Of a stretch of DNA of 33,374 bases, positions 1-6,763 are shown in pieces. The position numbers and the translations under genes were made by a program. The first letter of the stretch is position 1, and each line of letters opens with the position of its first letter. The notes beneath the pieces were generated by a model. That model was not told where the DNA came from, ran no database searches, and worked only from the letters and a program-made list of their open reading frames with translations. The stretch spans positions 1 through 33,374 of the forward strand of contig JBCBEX010000051.1 of assembly GCA_038528235.1 (NCBI GenBank), written 5' to 3'. This DNA comes from JBCBEX01 sp038528235. GTDB taxonomy: Bacteria > Bacteroidota > Rhodothermia > Rhodothermales > Rubricoccaceae.

Positions 1-1504
1 CGTAGAGCAGGATCGACGCGACGAACTCACCGAGGGCCGTCACGAACGTGAGCAGCGTGCCCGCGGCCACGCTCGGGAGGATGACCGGCCACACGACACG
101 GCGAAACGTCGTCCACGCGTTCGCGCCGAGGTCGGCCGAGGCCTCGGTGAGGCGGTCGTCGTAGGCGTCGAGGGCGGCCTGCGTGGCCTGCACAACCAGG
201 GGCAGGTGTCGCACGAAGTAGGCGATCGGCAGCAGCCAGAACGTGCCGAGCAGGATGTGCCCGAAGCCCAGCGCGCTCGGCTCGTCGAACGCCACGATCA
301 GGCCGAGCGCGATCACGGTGCCGGGCACGGCGAAGGGGAGCAGCGCGAGCGCCCGCAGCAGCCCGCGCCCCACCACCTGCGTCTTGGCGATCACGAGCGC
401 CGCAGCCACGCCAACGATCACGTTGGCCGCCGTCGCTAGCGTCGCCATCCAGATCGAGTTCTGGATCGGCGCGGCTACGTCGGGGTCGGCGAAGACGGCG
501 CGCCAGTTGTCGAGCGTGTACTCGGGCGGGAGGACCTGCGTCGTCCACGCGCCCTCTTGCACGAACGAGAGAAGGACGACCATCGCTGCGGGCAGCAGCA
601 CGAACAGCAGCAGCGCCGCGACGCCCACGCTCGCGATGGCCCGGCCCCAGCCGCTACGGATCGGCGTGCCGCCGCGTCCAGCGCCTTTGCCCGCGACGCC
701 GCCGAGCGGACCTCGCTTCGGGCCGAGTTCGAGGCCGACCAAGAAGAGCAGGCACAGGCTCGTCAGGACGACGCTCGCCGTGGCCGAGAGCGCGAGGTTG
801 CCGTTGATCTTCTGCTGGTAGATGTAGACGGTCAGGAACGGCTCGTCCTCGGCAAACAGCAGCGGCGCGGTGAAGCTCGCCATCGCCACCATGAAGACGA
901 GCAGCGCGGCCCCAACGAGTGCGGGGCGCAGCAGCGGCAGCACTACGCGGCGGAGCGTCGTCCAACCCGAAGCGCCGAGGTCGGCCGAGGCGTCGAGCAG
1001 GCTCCGGTCGAGGCGTGCGAGCGCAGCGGCGGCGAAGAGGTAGAAGTAGACGTAGAACGCGTAGACGTGGACGAGCCACACGGCCGCGAGGCCTTCGAAG
1101 CGAAAGGGAACCGCGTCGAGGCCGAGCAGCGCTTGGAGCGCGCGGGGCAGGACACCGCTTTCGCTGTAGAGGAACAGGAACGCCAGCACGCCCACGAGCG
1201 GCGGCAGTGCCAGCGGGAGCACCGCCACGCCCTGCAGAACGCCCTTCAGCGGGAGGTCGTAGCGGAAGAAGGCATAGGCAAGTGCGGTGCCGAGCACACC
1301 CGCACCCACGACCGTGGCCAGCGCGATGCCGACCGAGTTGGTGAGCGCGCGCACCCCGGCCGCGTCCCAGCCGCTGAAGAAGGTCCGCAGTCCCTCGCCC
1401 CGCAGCCCGAGGCCGAAGGTGGCCAGGTTCGGCCAGAGCACATAGCCCAGCAGCACGACGGCCACGGCAGCGGCGAGGGCGTAGGCAGCACGACGAGACA
1501 GCAC
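1..1504 (-). CDS. ABC transporter permease, FbpB/ThiP type (C-terminus cut by window edge)
   Basis: The minus-strand frame reads as a two-module inner-membrane permease for about 501 codons and leaves the window at position 2 without a stop. Two EAA-type loops that contact the ATPase are visible: one near residue 170 (ASADLGASGW) and one near residue 455 (ASADLGANAW), each followed by an RRVV.P..LP/RP segment. Many hydrophobic spans surround them. This duplicated layout is typical of ferric iron (FbpB/SfuB) and thiamine (ThiP) permeases, which take a ligand from a periplasmic binding protein; which ligand applies here cannot be told. The start is a GTG at 1504-1502, because no in-frame ATG occurs before the middle of the protein. 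No Shine-Dalgarno is visible, and repeat DNA lies directly upstream. The ATPase may lie beyond the left edge; no binding-protein gene is present in the window. Confidence 0.88.
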   Translation of the reverse strand, partial: MLSRRAAYALAAAVAVVLLGYVLWPNLATFGLGLRGEGLRTFFSGWDAAGVRALTNSVGIALATVVGAGVLGTALAYAFFRYDLPLKGVLQGVAVLPLALPPLVGVLAFLFLYSESGVLPRALQALLGLDAVPFRFEGLAAVWLVHVYAFYVYFYLFAAAALARLDRSLLDASADLGASGWTTLRRVVLPLLRPALVGAALLVFMVAMASFTAPLLFAEDEPFLTVYIYQQKINGNLALSATASVVLTSLCLLFLVGLELGPKRGPLGGVAGKGAGRGGTPIRSGWGRAIASVGVAALLLFVLLPAAMVVLLSFVQEGAWTTQVLPPEYTLDNWRAVFADPDVAAPIQNSIWMATLATAANVIVGVAAALVIAKTQVVGRGLLRALALLPFAVPGTVIALGLIVAFDEPSALGFGHILLGTFWLLPIAYFVRHLPLVVQATQAALDAYDDRLTEASADLGANAWTTFRRVVWPVILPSVAAGTLLTFVTALGEFVASILLY

Positions 1505-1556
1505 AGGCGGTGGGCGGTGAGGCGGTGAACGCTGAGGCGGTGGGCGGCGAGGCGAA
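1505..1556. repeat. G-rich low-complexity block of GGCGGTG-like units
   Basis: Short direct copies of GGCGGTG and GAGGCGGTG, with variants GGCGGCGAGGCG, fill the 50 bp immediately upstream of the minus-strand permease start. They occupy the place where its leader or promoter should lie. Seen directly; any regulatory role is inference. Confidence 0.6.
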
Positions 1557-1592
1557 TTCGTTTGGCGGCGCTGCGACGGTTGGTTTGCTTCC

Positions 1593-1673
1593 ACGCAACA
1601 CGCAACACGCAACACGCAACACGCAACACGCAACACGCAACACGCAACACGCAACACGCAACACGCAACACGC
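1593..1673. repeat. Tandem 7-bp repeat, unit ACGCAAC, about 11.5 copies
   Basis: The unit ACGCAAC repeats without interruption for 11 full copies plus a partial one. It lies between the divergent permease and glutaredoxin-like genes. A 7-bp unit is not a multiple of three, so it is open in all frames by repetition only; apparent long peptides rich in CVLRVA across it are artefacts. Such arrays are prone to slippage, so copy number may vary between strains. Confidence 0.95.
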
Positions 1674-1727
1674 CGCCAAGATCGCAACCGAAGTGTAAGC
1701 CGGGCGTAATTCACGGCGTCAAACTGT

Positions 1728-2138
1728 ATGCTCTCCACGTGCCGCTCTCCCATGCCGACTGCTACGCCCCAACCTCTACGGACCGAGTCTACGCCCAGCG
1801 GGGCGGCTCCGACCGAGCGCACAGCGGCGCGGCCTCGGCAGAGGCGCGCCCCTCAGGTGCGGATCTACACCTACCCCGACTGTCCCGACACGAAAGGCGT
1901 CCTAGCCTTCCTCGACGCGCAGCAGGTCGCCTACGTCCTCGACGACCTCGAAGGGCTGCCCGTGAACGACGACTGCGGCTTCGTCTCGCCGACCGTGGAA
2001 GTCGGCCGCGACACGCTCGTCCAGCCCGACTGCGGCGATCTCGAACGGCTCCTCCGCAGCCACGGCCTCATCACCGGCCGCCTCGCCATGCCCACCAACG
2101 GCGACGGTCTCGTCTGCTCGATGTCGAAGGCCGCGTAG
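1728..2138 (+). CDS. Glutaredoxin-like thioredoxin-fold protein
   Basis: A 136-aa protein. Residues 44-115 look like a glutaredoxin fold: a first strand VRIYTYP, an active-site CPDT at 52-55, and a cis-proline loop SPTV at 87-90. The active site has one cysteine (Cys-Pro-Asp-Thr), as in monothiol glutaredoxins or glutaredoxin-like proteins such as NrdH relatives, so it probably handles glutathione-type or low-molecular-weight thiol chemistry in the cytoplasm. The first 43 residues are rich in Pro, Thr and Arg and resemble no domain; the true start may be the second ATG at 1752 or later. Further cysteines at about 83 and 106 may take part. The gene stands alone between two CAACACG repeat blocks. 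Confidence 0.7.
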   Translation: MLSTCRSPMPTATPQPLRTESTPSGAAPTERTAARPRQRRAPQVRIYTYPDCPDTKGVLAFLDAQQVAYVLDDLEGLPVNDDCGFVSPTVEVGRDTLVQPDCGDLERLLRSHGLITGRLAMPTNGDGLVCSMSKAA

Positions 2139-2170
2139 GATCTTTGCTAGAGCGTGACGCCGTGCAGAGT

Positions 2171-2224
2171 GTTGCGTATTTCGTGTTGCGTGTTTAGATC
2201 TGGGCTCGCAACACGTAACACGAA
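2171..2224. repeat. Inverted remnants of the CAACACG repeat family
   Basis: GTGTTGCG-type units on this strand are followed by CGCAACACGTAACACG. CGTGTTGCG (2182-2190) and CGCAACACG (2207-2215) form a perfect 9-bp inverted repeat with a 16-nt loop. It lies just after the glutaredoxin-like gene, in the opposite sense to the array at 1593-1673, so that gene is bracketed by inverted copies. It could fold as a terminator-like hairpin, but there is no T-run. Confidence 0.7.
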
Positions 2225-2234
2225 CTAGACCACC

Positions 2235-3632
2235 GTGGCGCTTCCGTTCAGCAAAGGCAGCCGGCTCCGACGCAACCATCGGCTCCAGGTGGTTCTGCGC
2301 GTCGTCGGGATCGGCGCGACCGTGGCGGGGGCGCTCTGGCTTTGGCGCGCCGACCTCTACCTCGCCGCCGCGCTCGCCGCCGGCGGGGTGCTGTGGGGCC
2401 TCGCATCGCTTGTGCGCTACACTGAGAAGACGCCGCGCGACCTCACGCGCTTCCTCGAAGCCATCCGCTACGACGACTTCTCGCAGGGCTTCTCGTCGGC
2501 GGGGCGAGGTGGACTGTTTGAGGATTTGAGCGCGGCGTTCAACGAGGTCACCGACGCCTTCCGGCGCATCCGCAGCGAGCGCGAAGAGCAGGCGCGGACG
2601 CTCCAAACCGTCATCCAGCACGTCGGCGTGGCGCTCATCGCCTTCCGGCCCGACACCGGCGAGGTCGTGCTCGTCAACAACGCGGCGAAGCGGCTGCTCG
2701 GCCTCGGGCGGTTCCGTTCGCTGCAAAAGCTCGACGCGACCGAGCCGACGCTGGCCCGCACGCTCCGGCGTCTCCAGTCAGGCAGCCGCACCCTCGTGAC
2801 GCTCGAACGCGAGGACCAGCCGCTGCAACTCTTCGTCAACGCGACGCGCTTCCGGCTCGTCGGCACGGTGCACACACTCGTGACGCTGCAAGACATCCGG
2901 CAGGAACTGGAGGCGAAGGAAATGGACGCCTGGCAGCAGCTCACGCGCGTGCTCACCCACGAGATCGCCAACTCGGTCGCCCCCATCGCCTCGCTCGCCT
3001 CGACGGCCAGCGGCCTACTCATCGAGGCCCCGCCCTCCGGCGATGGCGGCGGGCCGCCGCGCGTCCACGCCCTCGACGCCGACGACGCCACCGACGTGCA
3101 CGAGGCGCTGCGCACCATCGAGCGGCGCAGCAAGGGCCTCATGCACTTCGTCGATGCCTACCGCAGCCTCGCGAAGGTCCCCAAGCCGAAGCTCGAACTC
3201 GTCGCCGTGCGCGAACTCGCCGCGCCGATGCGCTACCTCCTCCGCGCCTCGCTCGACGCCCACGGCATTGCCTTCGACATCGACATCGAGCCGGACATGC
3301 TGGAGGTCGCCGCCGACCCCGAACTCATCGAGCAGGTGCTCATCAACCTGCTCCTCAACGCGATTCAGGCGTTGGAGGGCCAGCCCGACGGCCGCATCGT
3401 GCTGCGCGCCTTCGCCGGGCCGACAGGGCGCCCCGTGATCGAGATCGTGGACAACGGCCCCGGCATTCAGCCCGAGGCGCGCGACAAGATCTTCGTGCCG
3501 TTCTTCACCACCAAGCAAAGCGGGTCCGGCATCGGCCTGGCGCTCTCGCGGCAGATCTTGCGCCGCCATGGCGGCACCCTCACCGTGCGCTCTACCCCCG
3601 ACGTCGAGACCGTTTTTGCATTGCGTTTCTGA
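2235..3632 (+). CDS. Sensor histidine kinase (NtrY/PAS type)
   Basis: A 465-aa membrane sensor kinase. Two hydrophobic spans lie at about residues 18-36 and 39-58, followed by a HAMP-like or linker region, a PAS-like domain at about 110-220, and a HisKA dimerisation domain with the phospho-acceptor His242 in LTHEIANS. The HATPase domain shows the N box (LLLNAIQ, Asn375), G1 box (DNGPGI from 406) and F/G2 box (FFTTKQSGSGIGLALS). The order and the H-box sequence are those of NtrY-like kinases that normally signal to an NtrC-type regulator. There is almost no periplasmic loop, so it probably senses an internal or membrane signal. No response regulator is adjacent in this window. The start is a GTG; no in-frame ATG exists in the N-terminal half. 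Confidence 0.93.
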   Translation: MALPFSKGSRLRRNHRLQVVLRVVGIGATVAGALWLWRADLYLAAALAAGGVLWGLASLVRYTEKTPRDLTRFLEAIRYDDFSQGFSSAGRGGLFEDLSAAFNEVTDAFRRIRSEREEQARTLQTVIQHVGVALIAFRPDTGEVVLVNNAAKRLLGLGRFRSLQKLDATEPTLARTLRRLQSGSRTLVTLEREDQPLQLFVNATRFRLVGTVHTLVTLQDIRQELEAKEMDAWQQLTRVLTHEIANSVAPIASLASTASGLLIEAPPSGDGGGPPRVHALDADDATDVHEALRTIERRSKGLMHFVDAYRSLAKVPKPKLELVAVRELAAPMRYLLRASLDAHGIAFDIDIEPDMLEVAADPELIEQVLINLLLNAIQALEGQPDGRIVLRAFAGPTGRPVIEIVDNGPGIQPEARDKIFVPFFTTKQSGSGIGLALSRQILRRHGGTLTVRSTPDVETVFALRF

Positions 3633-3687
3633 TCGACCGGAATTAGTGTCTGCTTTGATCCCCGTGCAACCCGCTCGACCTGCTGTG

Positions 3688-4293
3688 ATGCCTGCTCCTG
3701 CCCTGCTCAGCGTGCTCTTCGCTCTCCTCGCCGCAGGTGGCTGTGTGGCACCGCAGCCTGCGTCCGACGCTGCAGGTACGGCGACGGAGGCGGTTTCCTC
3801 GGAGCCGCCCTCGTCGCTGACCATCGCCGCCATCGAGCGGGCGGTGTTTGCCGCAGCCAACGAGGCCCGGCAGCGGCAAGGCCTCGCAACGCTCGACCCG
3901 GACGCGGCCCTCGCTGCGATCGCCCGGAAGCACAGCGTGCGCATGGCGACCGTCGGCTTCTTCGCCCACCGCGACGACCTCGGCCAGCAGCCCGCCGACC
4001 GCGCCCGCAACGACGACTACGACTACCGGCGCTTCGGCGAGAACCTCTTCCGAGGCTCGCTCTGGGACAGCCGGACGACGCGCCGCAGCGCGCTCGGGGA
4101 GGTGACCGTGACCTACGACTGGCACACCGCCGAGACGCTCGCCGACGAGGTCGTCGAGGGGTGGCTCACGAGCCCGTCGCACCGCGAAAACCTGCTCTCG
4201 CCCGACTACGCGCGCATGGGCATCGGCGTCGCCGCGGACGACGAGCGCGAGGTGTTCGTCACGCAAAACCTCAGCCTCCCGCGCGGTAGCTGA
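3688..4293 (+). CDS. CAP/SCP-domain (PR-1-like) lipoprotein
   Basis: A 201-aa exported protein. It begins with a short hydrophobic signal ending in LAAGGC, so Cys19 is a probable lipidation site. Residues 45-195 match a CAP (SCP/PR-1) domain: NEARQRQGL, the metal-site-like His82 in KHSVRM, FFAH at 91-94, GENL at 117-120, and SPSHREN with His165 followed by MGIGV. Bacterial CAP proteins sit in the envelope; their activity is mostly unknown. The ATG at 3688 was chosen over upstream in-frame starts because it places the signal peptide at the N-terminus and avoids overlap with the kinase gene, which ends 55 bp before. Confidence 0.88.
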   Translation: MPAPALLSVLFALLAAGGCVAPQPASDAAGTATEAVSSEPPSSLTIAAIERAVFAAANEARQRQGLATLDPDAALAAIARKHSVRMATVGFFAHRDDLGQQPADRARNDDYDYRRFGENLFRGSLWDSRTTRRSALGEVTVTYDWHTAETLADEVVEGWLTSPSHRENLLSPDYARMGIGVAADDEREVFVTQNLSLPRGS

Positions 4294-4312
4294 GGATGTG
4301 TGGCCGTCTGCA

Positions 4313-4355
4313 GGTGTGAACGTGCGGGAGTGCGGCCGCATCGTACGTTCACACC
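4313..4355. terminator. Perfect 11-bp inverted repeat (terminator or operator)
   Basis: GGTGTGAACGT (4313-4323) pairs with ACGTTCACACC (4345-4355) around a 21-nt loop. It starts 20 bp after the CAP gene stop and ends 31 bp before the aminotransferase ATG. There is no T-run. It may end the CAP transcript, or act as an operator for the next gene; a looser third copy (CGTCCACACCTG) follows at about 4370-4381. Confidence 0.5.
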
Positions 4356-4386
4356 ATCCCTCGTGCACACGTCCACACCTGACCCG

Positions 4387-5283
4387 ATGCTCCAGACTGC
4401 CGACCCGCGCAACGCCGACCTGATCGTCAACATCAACGGGCGGCTTGTCCACCGCGACGAGGCGGGCGTGAGCCCCTTCGACAGCGTGGTGCAGGGCGGC
4501 GATGGTGTCTGGGAGGGACTGCGGCTCTACGACGGGCGCGTCTTCCGGCTCACCGAGCACCTGCACCGCCTCCGCGACTCGGCCAAGGCGCTCGCGTTTG
4601 CCGAGATCCCGTCGCTCGACCAAATCCGGCATGAGTTGAAGCGCACGCTCGACGCCAACGGCATGACCGACGGCGTGCACATCCGCCTCACGCTCACGCG
4701 CGGCGTCAAGATCACGAGTGGCATGGATCCGCGCCTCAACCAGAGCGGCCCGACGCTGATCGTGCTGCCCGAGTGGAAAGCGCCGGTCTATCGCAAGTCT
4801 GGCCTCACGCTCGTCACCGCGTCCGTGCGCCGCTTCCCGCCCGACTGCCTCGACCCGAAGATCCACCACAACAACCTCCTGCAGAGCATCCTCGCCAAGA
4901 TCGAGGCCAACGTGGCCGGGGCCGACAGCGCGCTCATGCTCGACCGCGAGGGCTTCATCGCCGAGTGCAACGGCACGCACGTCTTCCTGGTGAAGGACGG
5001 CACCGTGCTCACGAGTCACACCGACGCCTGCCCCGAGGGCATCACGCGCCAGACGATCCTGGATTTGTGCGCGCGCCACGGCATCCCGCACGCCGTACGC
5101 CGCCTCTCGACCACGGACGCCTACCGCGCCGACGAGATGTTCTGCACCGGCACGATGGGCGAACTCGCGGGCGTCCTCGGCCTCGACGGACGCGTGATCG
5201 GTTATGGCACCGTCGGTCCGCTCACGCAGCGCCTCTCCGGGCTCTACGCCGAGGAGACGCGCACGGCGGGGGAGGTGGTGTGA
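4387..5283 (+). CDS. Class IV PLP-dependent aminotransferase
   Basis: A 298-aa fold-type IV PLP enzyme, the family of branched-chain and D-amino-acid aminotransferases and aminodeoxychorismate lyase. Visible landmarks are FDSVVQGGDGVWEGLR near the N-terminus, DPKIHHNNLLQSILAKIEA in the middle, GFIAECNGTHVFLVKDG, PEGITRQTILDL, and the C-terminal TGTMGELAG. The lysine of DPKIHH is the candidate PLP lysine, though it sits about two residues off the D-alanine transaminase pattern. The substrate cannot be assigned. The ATG at 4387 was chosen because homology starts right after it; an in-frame ATG at 4300 would run through the inverted repeat. The last 146 bp recur at 5967-6112. A RidA-family gene lies downstream, a common partner of PLP enzymes. 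Confidence 0.88.
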   Translation: MLQTADPRNADLIVNINGRLVHRDEAGVSPFDSVVQGGDGVWEGLRLYDGRVFRLTEHLHRLRDSAKALAFAEIPSLDQIRHELKRTLDANGMTDGVHIRLTLTRGVKITSGMDPRLNQSGPTLIVLPEWKAPVYRKSGLTLVTASVRRFPPDCLDPKIHHNNLLQSILAKIEANVAGADSALMLDREGFIAECNGTHVFLVKDGTVLTSHTDACPEGITRQTILDLCARHGIPHAVRRLSTTDAYRADEMFCTGTMGELAGVLGLDGRVIGYGTVGPLTQRLSGLYAEETRTAGEVV

Positions 5284-5446
5284 GATTGTGCGTTATGCGC
5301 CTGCTCGACATACTTGCCTGGCTGTTTTGGCGGGGCACAGGGTCAACATAGCTAAAAGATGGGTCTGGGGAGTTGTTGGCAGGTCGGCGCGCACTTACGC
5401 GTCGGAACGACTTGTTATATTGTGACCTAACGACATTGAATCATAG

Positions 5447-5963
5447 GTTATACCGCAATCGAAGCTCTGGAAACCGATCAACGCCCCGCCTCTAGCGACG
5501 TCGAACCTTGGTTCGAGGCTGGTGGAATACGCGGCCGCTGGTGGCAGAGCCGGACACTCCTCGTTGCATGGTTCGCGTGCATGATCATCTCTGGACTCTC
5601 GAATGAACTTATCGAACTCCCTTACCCTGTCGGCGCCCTCGTCGGTGCCTTTACGTTCCTTCCTTTCCTGCTCATCGCCGTTGCTTTCGTTCGTAAGAGC
5701 CTCGCCGAGGGCACCACTTTCAACGTTATCGCCTCGCTGCTAAAACGACTGCCTCTTGGGTGGTTGGCGGCACGTCTAGGCGATGAGCGCTGGCTCAGCC
5801 GTAGGAGGCAGCCAAGATTGTTCTGGGCGAACGTACTGTTCATCGGCGCTGTGCCCGGCGGGTTAGGTCTGCTCAGCGTTTTGACTCTCTGGCTGGTCAT
5901 ACTGGACATGATGACGCTACTCCGATTCTCGCTTTTTTGAAGTGTGAGTAGGTGCGGTATAAC
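5447..5963. repeat. 11-bp inverted repeat pair enclosing the membrane ORF
   Basis: GTTATACCGCA at 5447-5457 is the exact reverse complement of TGCGGTATAAC at 5953-5963. The right arm ends 3 bp before the duplicated aminotransferase sequence begins at 5967. They could be terminal inverted repeats of a small element; the left arm falls inside the open reading frame upstream of the annotated ATG. Confidence 0.6.
5581..5940 (+). CDS. Small hydrophobic membrane protein of unknown function
   Basis: 119 aa from the first ATG, with three likely membrane spans: about residues 1-10 continuing an upstream hydrophobic run, 14-38 (VGALVGAFTFLPFLLIAVAF), and 80-115 (ANVLFIGAVPGGLGLLSVLT and onward). A basic loop (LSRRRQPR) separates the last two. 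I do not recognise a family. The frame is open upstream back to a stop at 5437-5439. It reads a plausible, protein-like extension (EALETDQRPASSDVEPWF) with no ATG, GTG or TTG start, so the real start is uncertain: a rare start codon, or loss of the 5' end. Codon use is more AT-rich than in all neighbours, which suggests transfer. The stop is followed 12 bp later by the right inverted-repeat arm. Confidence 0.5.
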   Translation: MIISGLSNELIELPYPVGALVGAFTFLPFLLIAVAFVRKSLAEGTTFNVIASLLKRLPLGWLAARLGDERWLSRRRQPRLFWANVLFIGAVPGGLGLLSVLTLWLVILDMMTLLRFSLF

Positions 5964-5966
5964 TAC

Positions 5967-6112
5967 TGTTCTGCACCGGCACGATGGGCGAACTCGCAGC
6001 GGTCCTCGGCCTCGACGGACGCGTGATCGGCGAGGGGTCCGTCGGCCCGCTCACGCAGCGCCTCTCCGCGCTCTACGCCGAGGAGACACGCACGGCGGGG
6101 GAGGTGGTGTGA
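5967..6112 (+). pseudogene. Duplicated 3' fragment of the class IV aminotransferase gene
   Basis: This matches 5138-5283 over 146 bp with 11 mismatches and no gap (about 92%). The frame stays open to the same TGA and differs by only four residues (Gly to Ala, Tyr to Glu, Thr to Ser, Gly to Ala). A TAA at 5960-5962 lies just upstream in frame and no start codon precedes it, so it cannot be translated alone as a useful protein. Weak similarity continues for about 25 bp past the stop. It is either a displaced original 3' end or a duplicate; see findings. Confidence 0.9.
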
Positions 6113-6272
6113 GCCTTCGTGCGTTCTGGTCTTGCTCAACAGGGCCAGTTTGTATCACGGCGCCCTAGACGGGATAGTTGTGACGATAGGTTGTCACAGC
6201 CCCTTCCGATCATAGCGCTTCGCGTTTTCTCATCCCCGACGCCGCTCGTGGTGTCGAGAACCCAGACTCCTC

Positions 6273-6668
6273 ATGTCCACCGATCGCCAAGTGGCCCGCT
6301 TTGGGCCGTTCAAAGACTTCATCGCCAACGGCGTCAAACAGGGAGACACGATCTACATCTCGGGCCAAGTCGGCACCGACAGCGAAGGCAACCTCGTCGG
6401 CGAGGGCGACCTCGCGGCACAGACCCGGCAAGCCTACGCAAACGTCCAGGAGGTCCTCAGCCACTTCGGCGCGACGATGGACCACGTGGTCGATGAAACC
6501 TGGTACGTGACCGACATCGGCACGACGATGGCCAACGTGGGCGAACTGTTTGGCATCCGCGCCGAGGCGTATGGCAAGAACCCCGAAGTGGCACAGACGA
6601 TGATCCAGGTCGCCGGGCTGGTCATGCCGATGCTCTCCATCGAGATCAAGTGCGTGGCCCGCGTCTGA
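6273..6668 (+). CDS. RidA (YjgF/YER057c/UK114) family protein
   Basis: A 131-aa protein with the family's usual length and pattern: GDTIYISGQVGTDSEGN at about 24-40, the helix QTRQAYANVQEVLSHFG, and the end IEIKCVARV. Canonical RidA hydrolyses 2-aminoacrylate and related imines released by PLP enzymes, using a conserved arginine near the C-terminus. Here the matching segment is VAQTMIQVAGL (residues 106-116), with Gln108 where that Arg is expected, so it probably belongs to a Rid subfamily without classical deaminase activity. It lies 160 bp after the aminotransferase 3'-end copy and would have been the aminotransferase's direct neighbour before the intervening segment appeared. Confidence 0.9.
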   Translation: MSTDRQVARFGPFKDFIANGVKQGDTIYISGQVGTDSEGNLVGEGDLAAQTRQAYANVQEVLSHFGATMDHVVDETWYVTDIGTTMANVGELFGIRAEAYGKNPEVAQTMIQVAGLVMPMLSIEIKCVARV

Positions 6669-6685
6669 TCGTCAGCGTACGGGTC

Positions 6686-6713
6686 GTACGTCTCGTCGGT
6701 GTACGAGGCGTAC
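6686..6713 (+). terminator. Hairpin after the RidA-family gene
   Basis: GTACGTCTCGT (6686-6696) pairs with ACGAGGCGTAC (6703-6713) around a 6-nt loop, with one G-U wobble. It starts 18 bp after the stop. No T-run follows, so it is a probable transcript end or stabiliser rather than a canonical intrinsic terminator. Confidence 0.45.
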
Positions 6714-6763
6714 CACCCTGCACATACGAAGCAGAATCCCCTGTCTCCGTCTCCTCCTGAGCT

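Larger units (their letters stand above)
5284..5966. mobile_element. AT-rich inserted segment between two copies of the aminotransferase 3' end
   Basis: This 683-bp stretch has clearly lower G+C than its surroundings: counts in three 60-bp lines gave 40% (5401-5460), 52% (5581-5640) and 47% (5881-5940), against 70% for 5161-5220. It is flanked on the left by the aminotransferase 3' end and on the right by a 146-bp copy of it. Inside are an 11-bp inverted repeat pair and one membrane-protein ORF. No transposase or integrase is present, so mobility is inference; a partial tandem duplication that later took in foreign DNA is the alternative. The part 5284-5440 holds no convincing ORF. Confidence 0.4.

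Noticed and set aside
557..1528. Long plus-strand ORF opposite the ABC permease
   Set aside because: Its product is an Arg/Glu/His-rich text with no domain; the minus-strand frame gives a clean permease with two EAA loops.
654..1679. Long minus-strand ORF of 341 codons beginning in the 7-bp array
   Set aside because: It starts with CVLRVA repeats made by the array and continues as an Arg/Ala-rich shadow of the permease in another frame.
3643..5091. 482-codon minus-strand ORF opposite the CAP and aminotransferase genes
   Set aside because: Shadow frame in G+C-rich DNA; composition is Arg/Val/Glu-rich and the plus-strand genes carry the recognisable motifs.
5393..5424. TATATT with upstream TTACGC as a promoter for the small membrane ORF
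   Set aside because: The -35 match is poor, the spacer is only 15 bp, and it does not fit the Bacteroidota TAnnTTTG pattern; AT-richness alone is not enough.
6179..6198. TGTGAC/GTCACA inverted repeat as a CRP/FNR-type site before the RidA-family gene
   Set aside because: The half-sites are 10 bp apart instead of the 6 bp of CRP sites, so only a small hairpin is supported.
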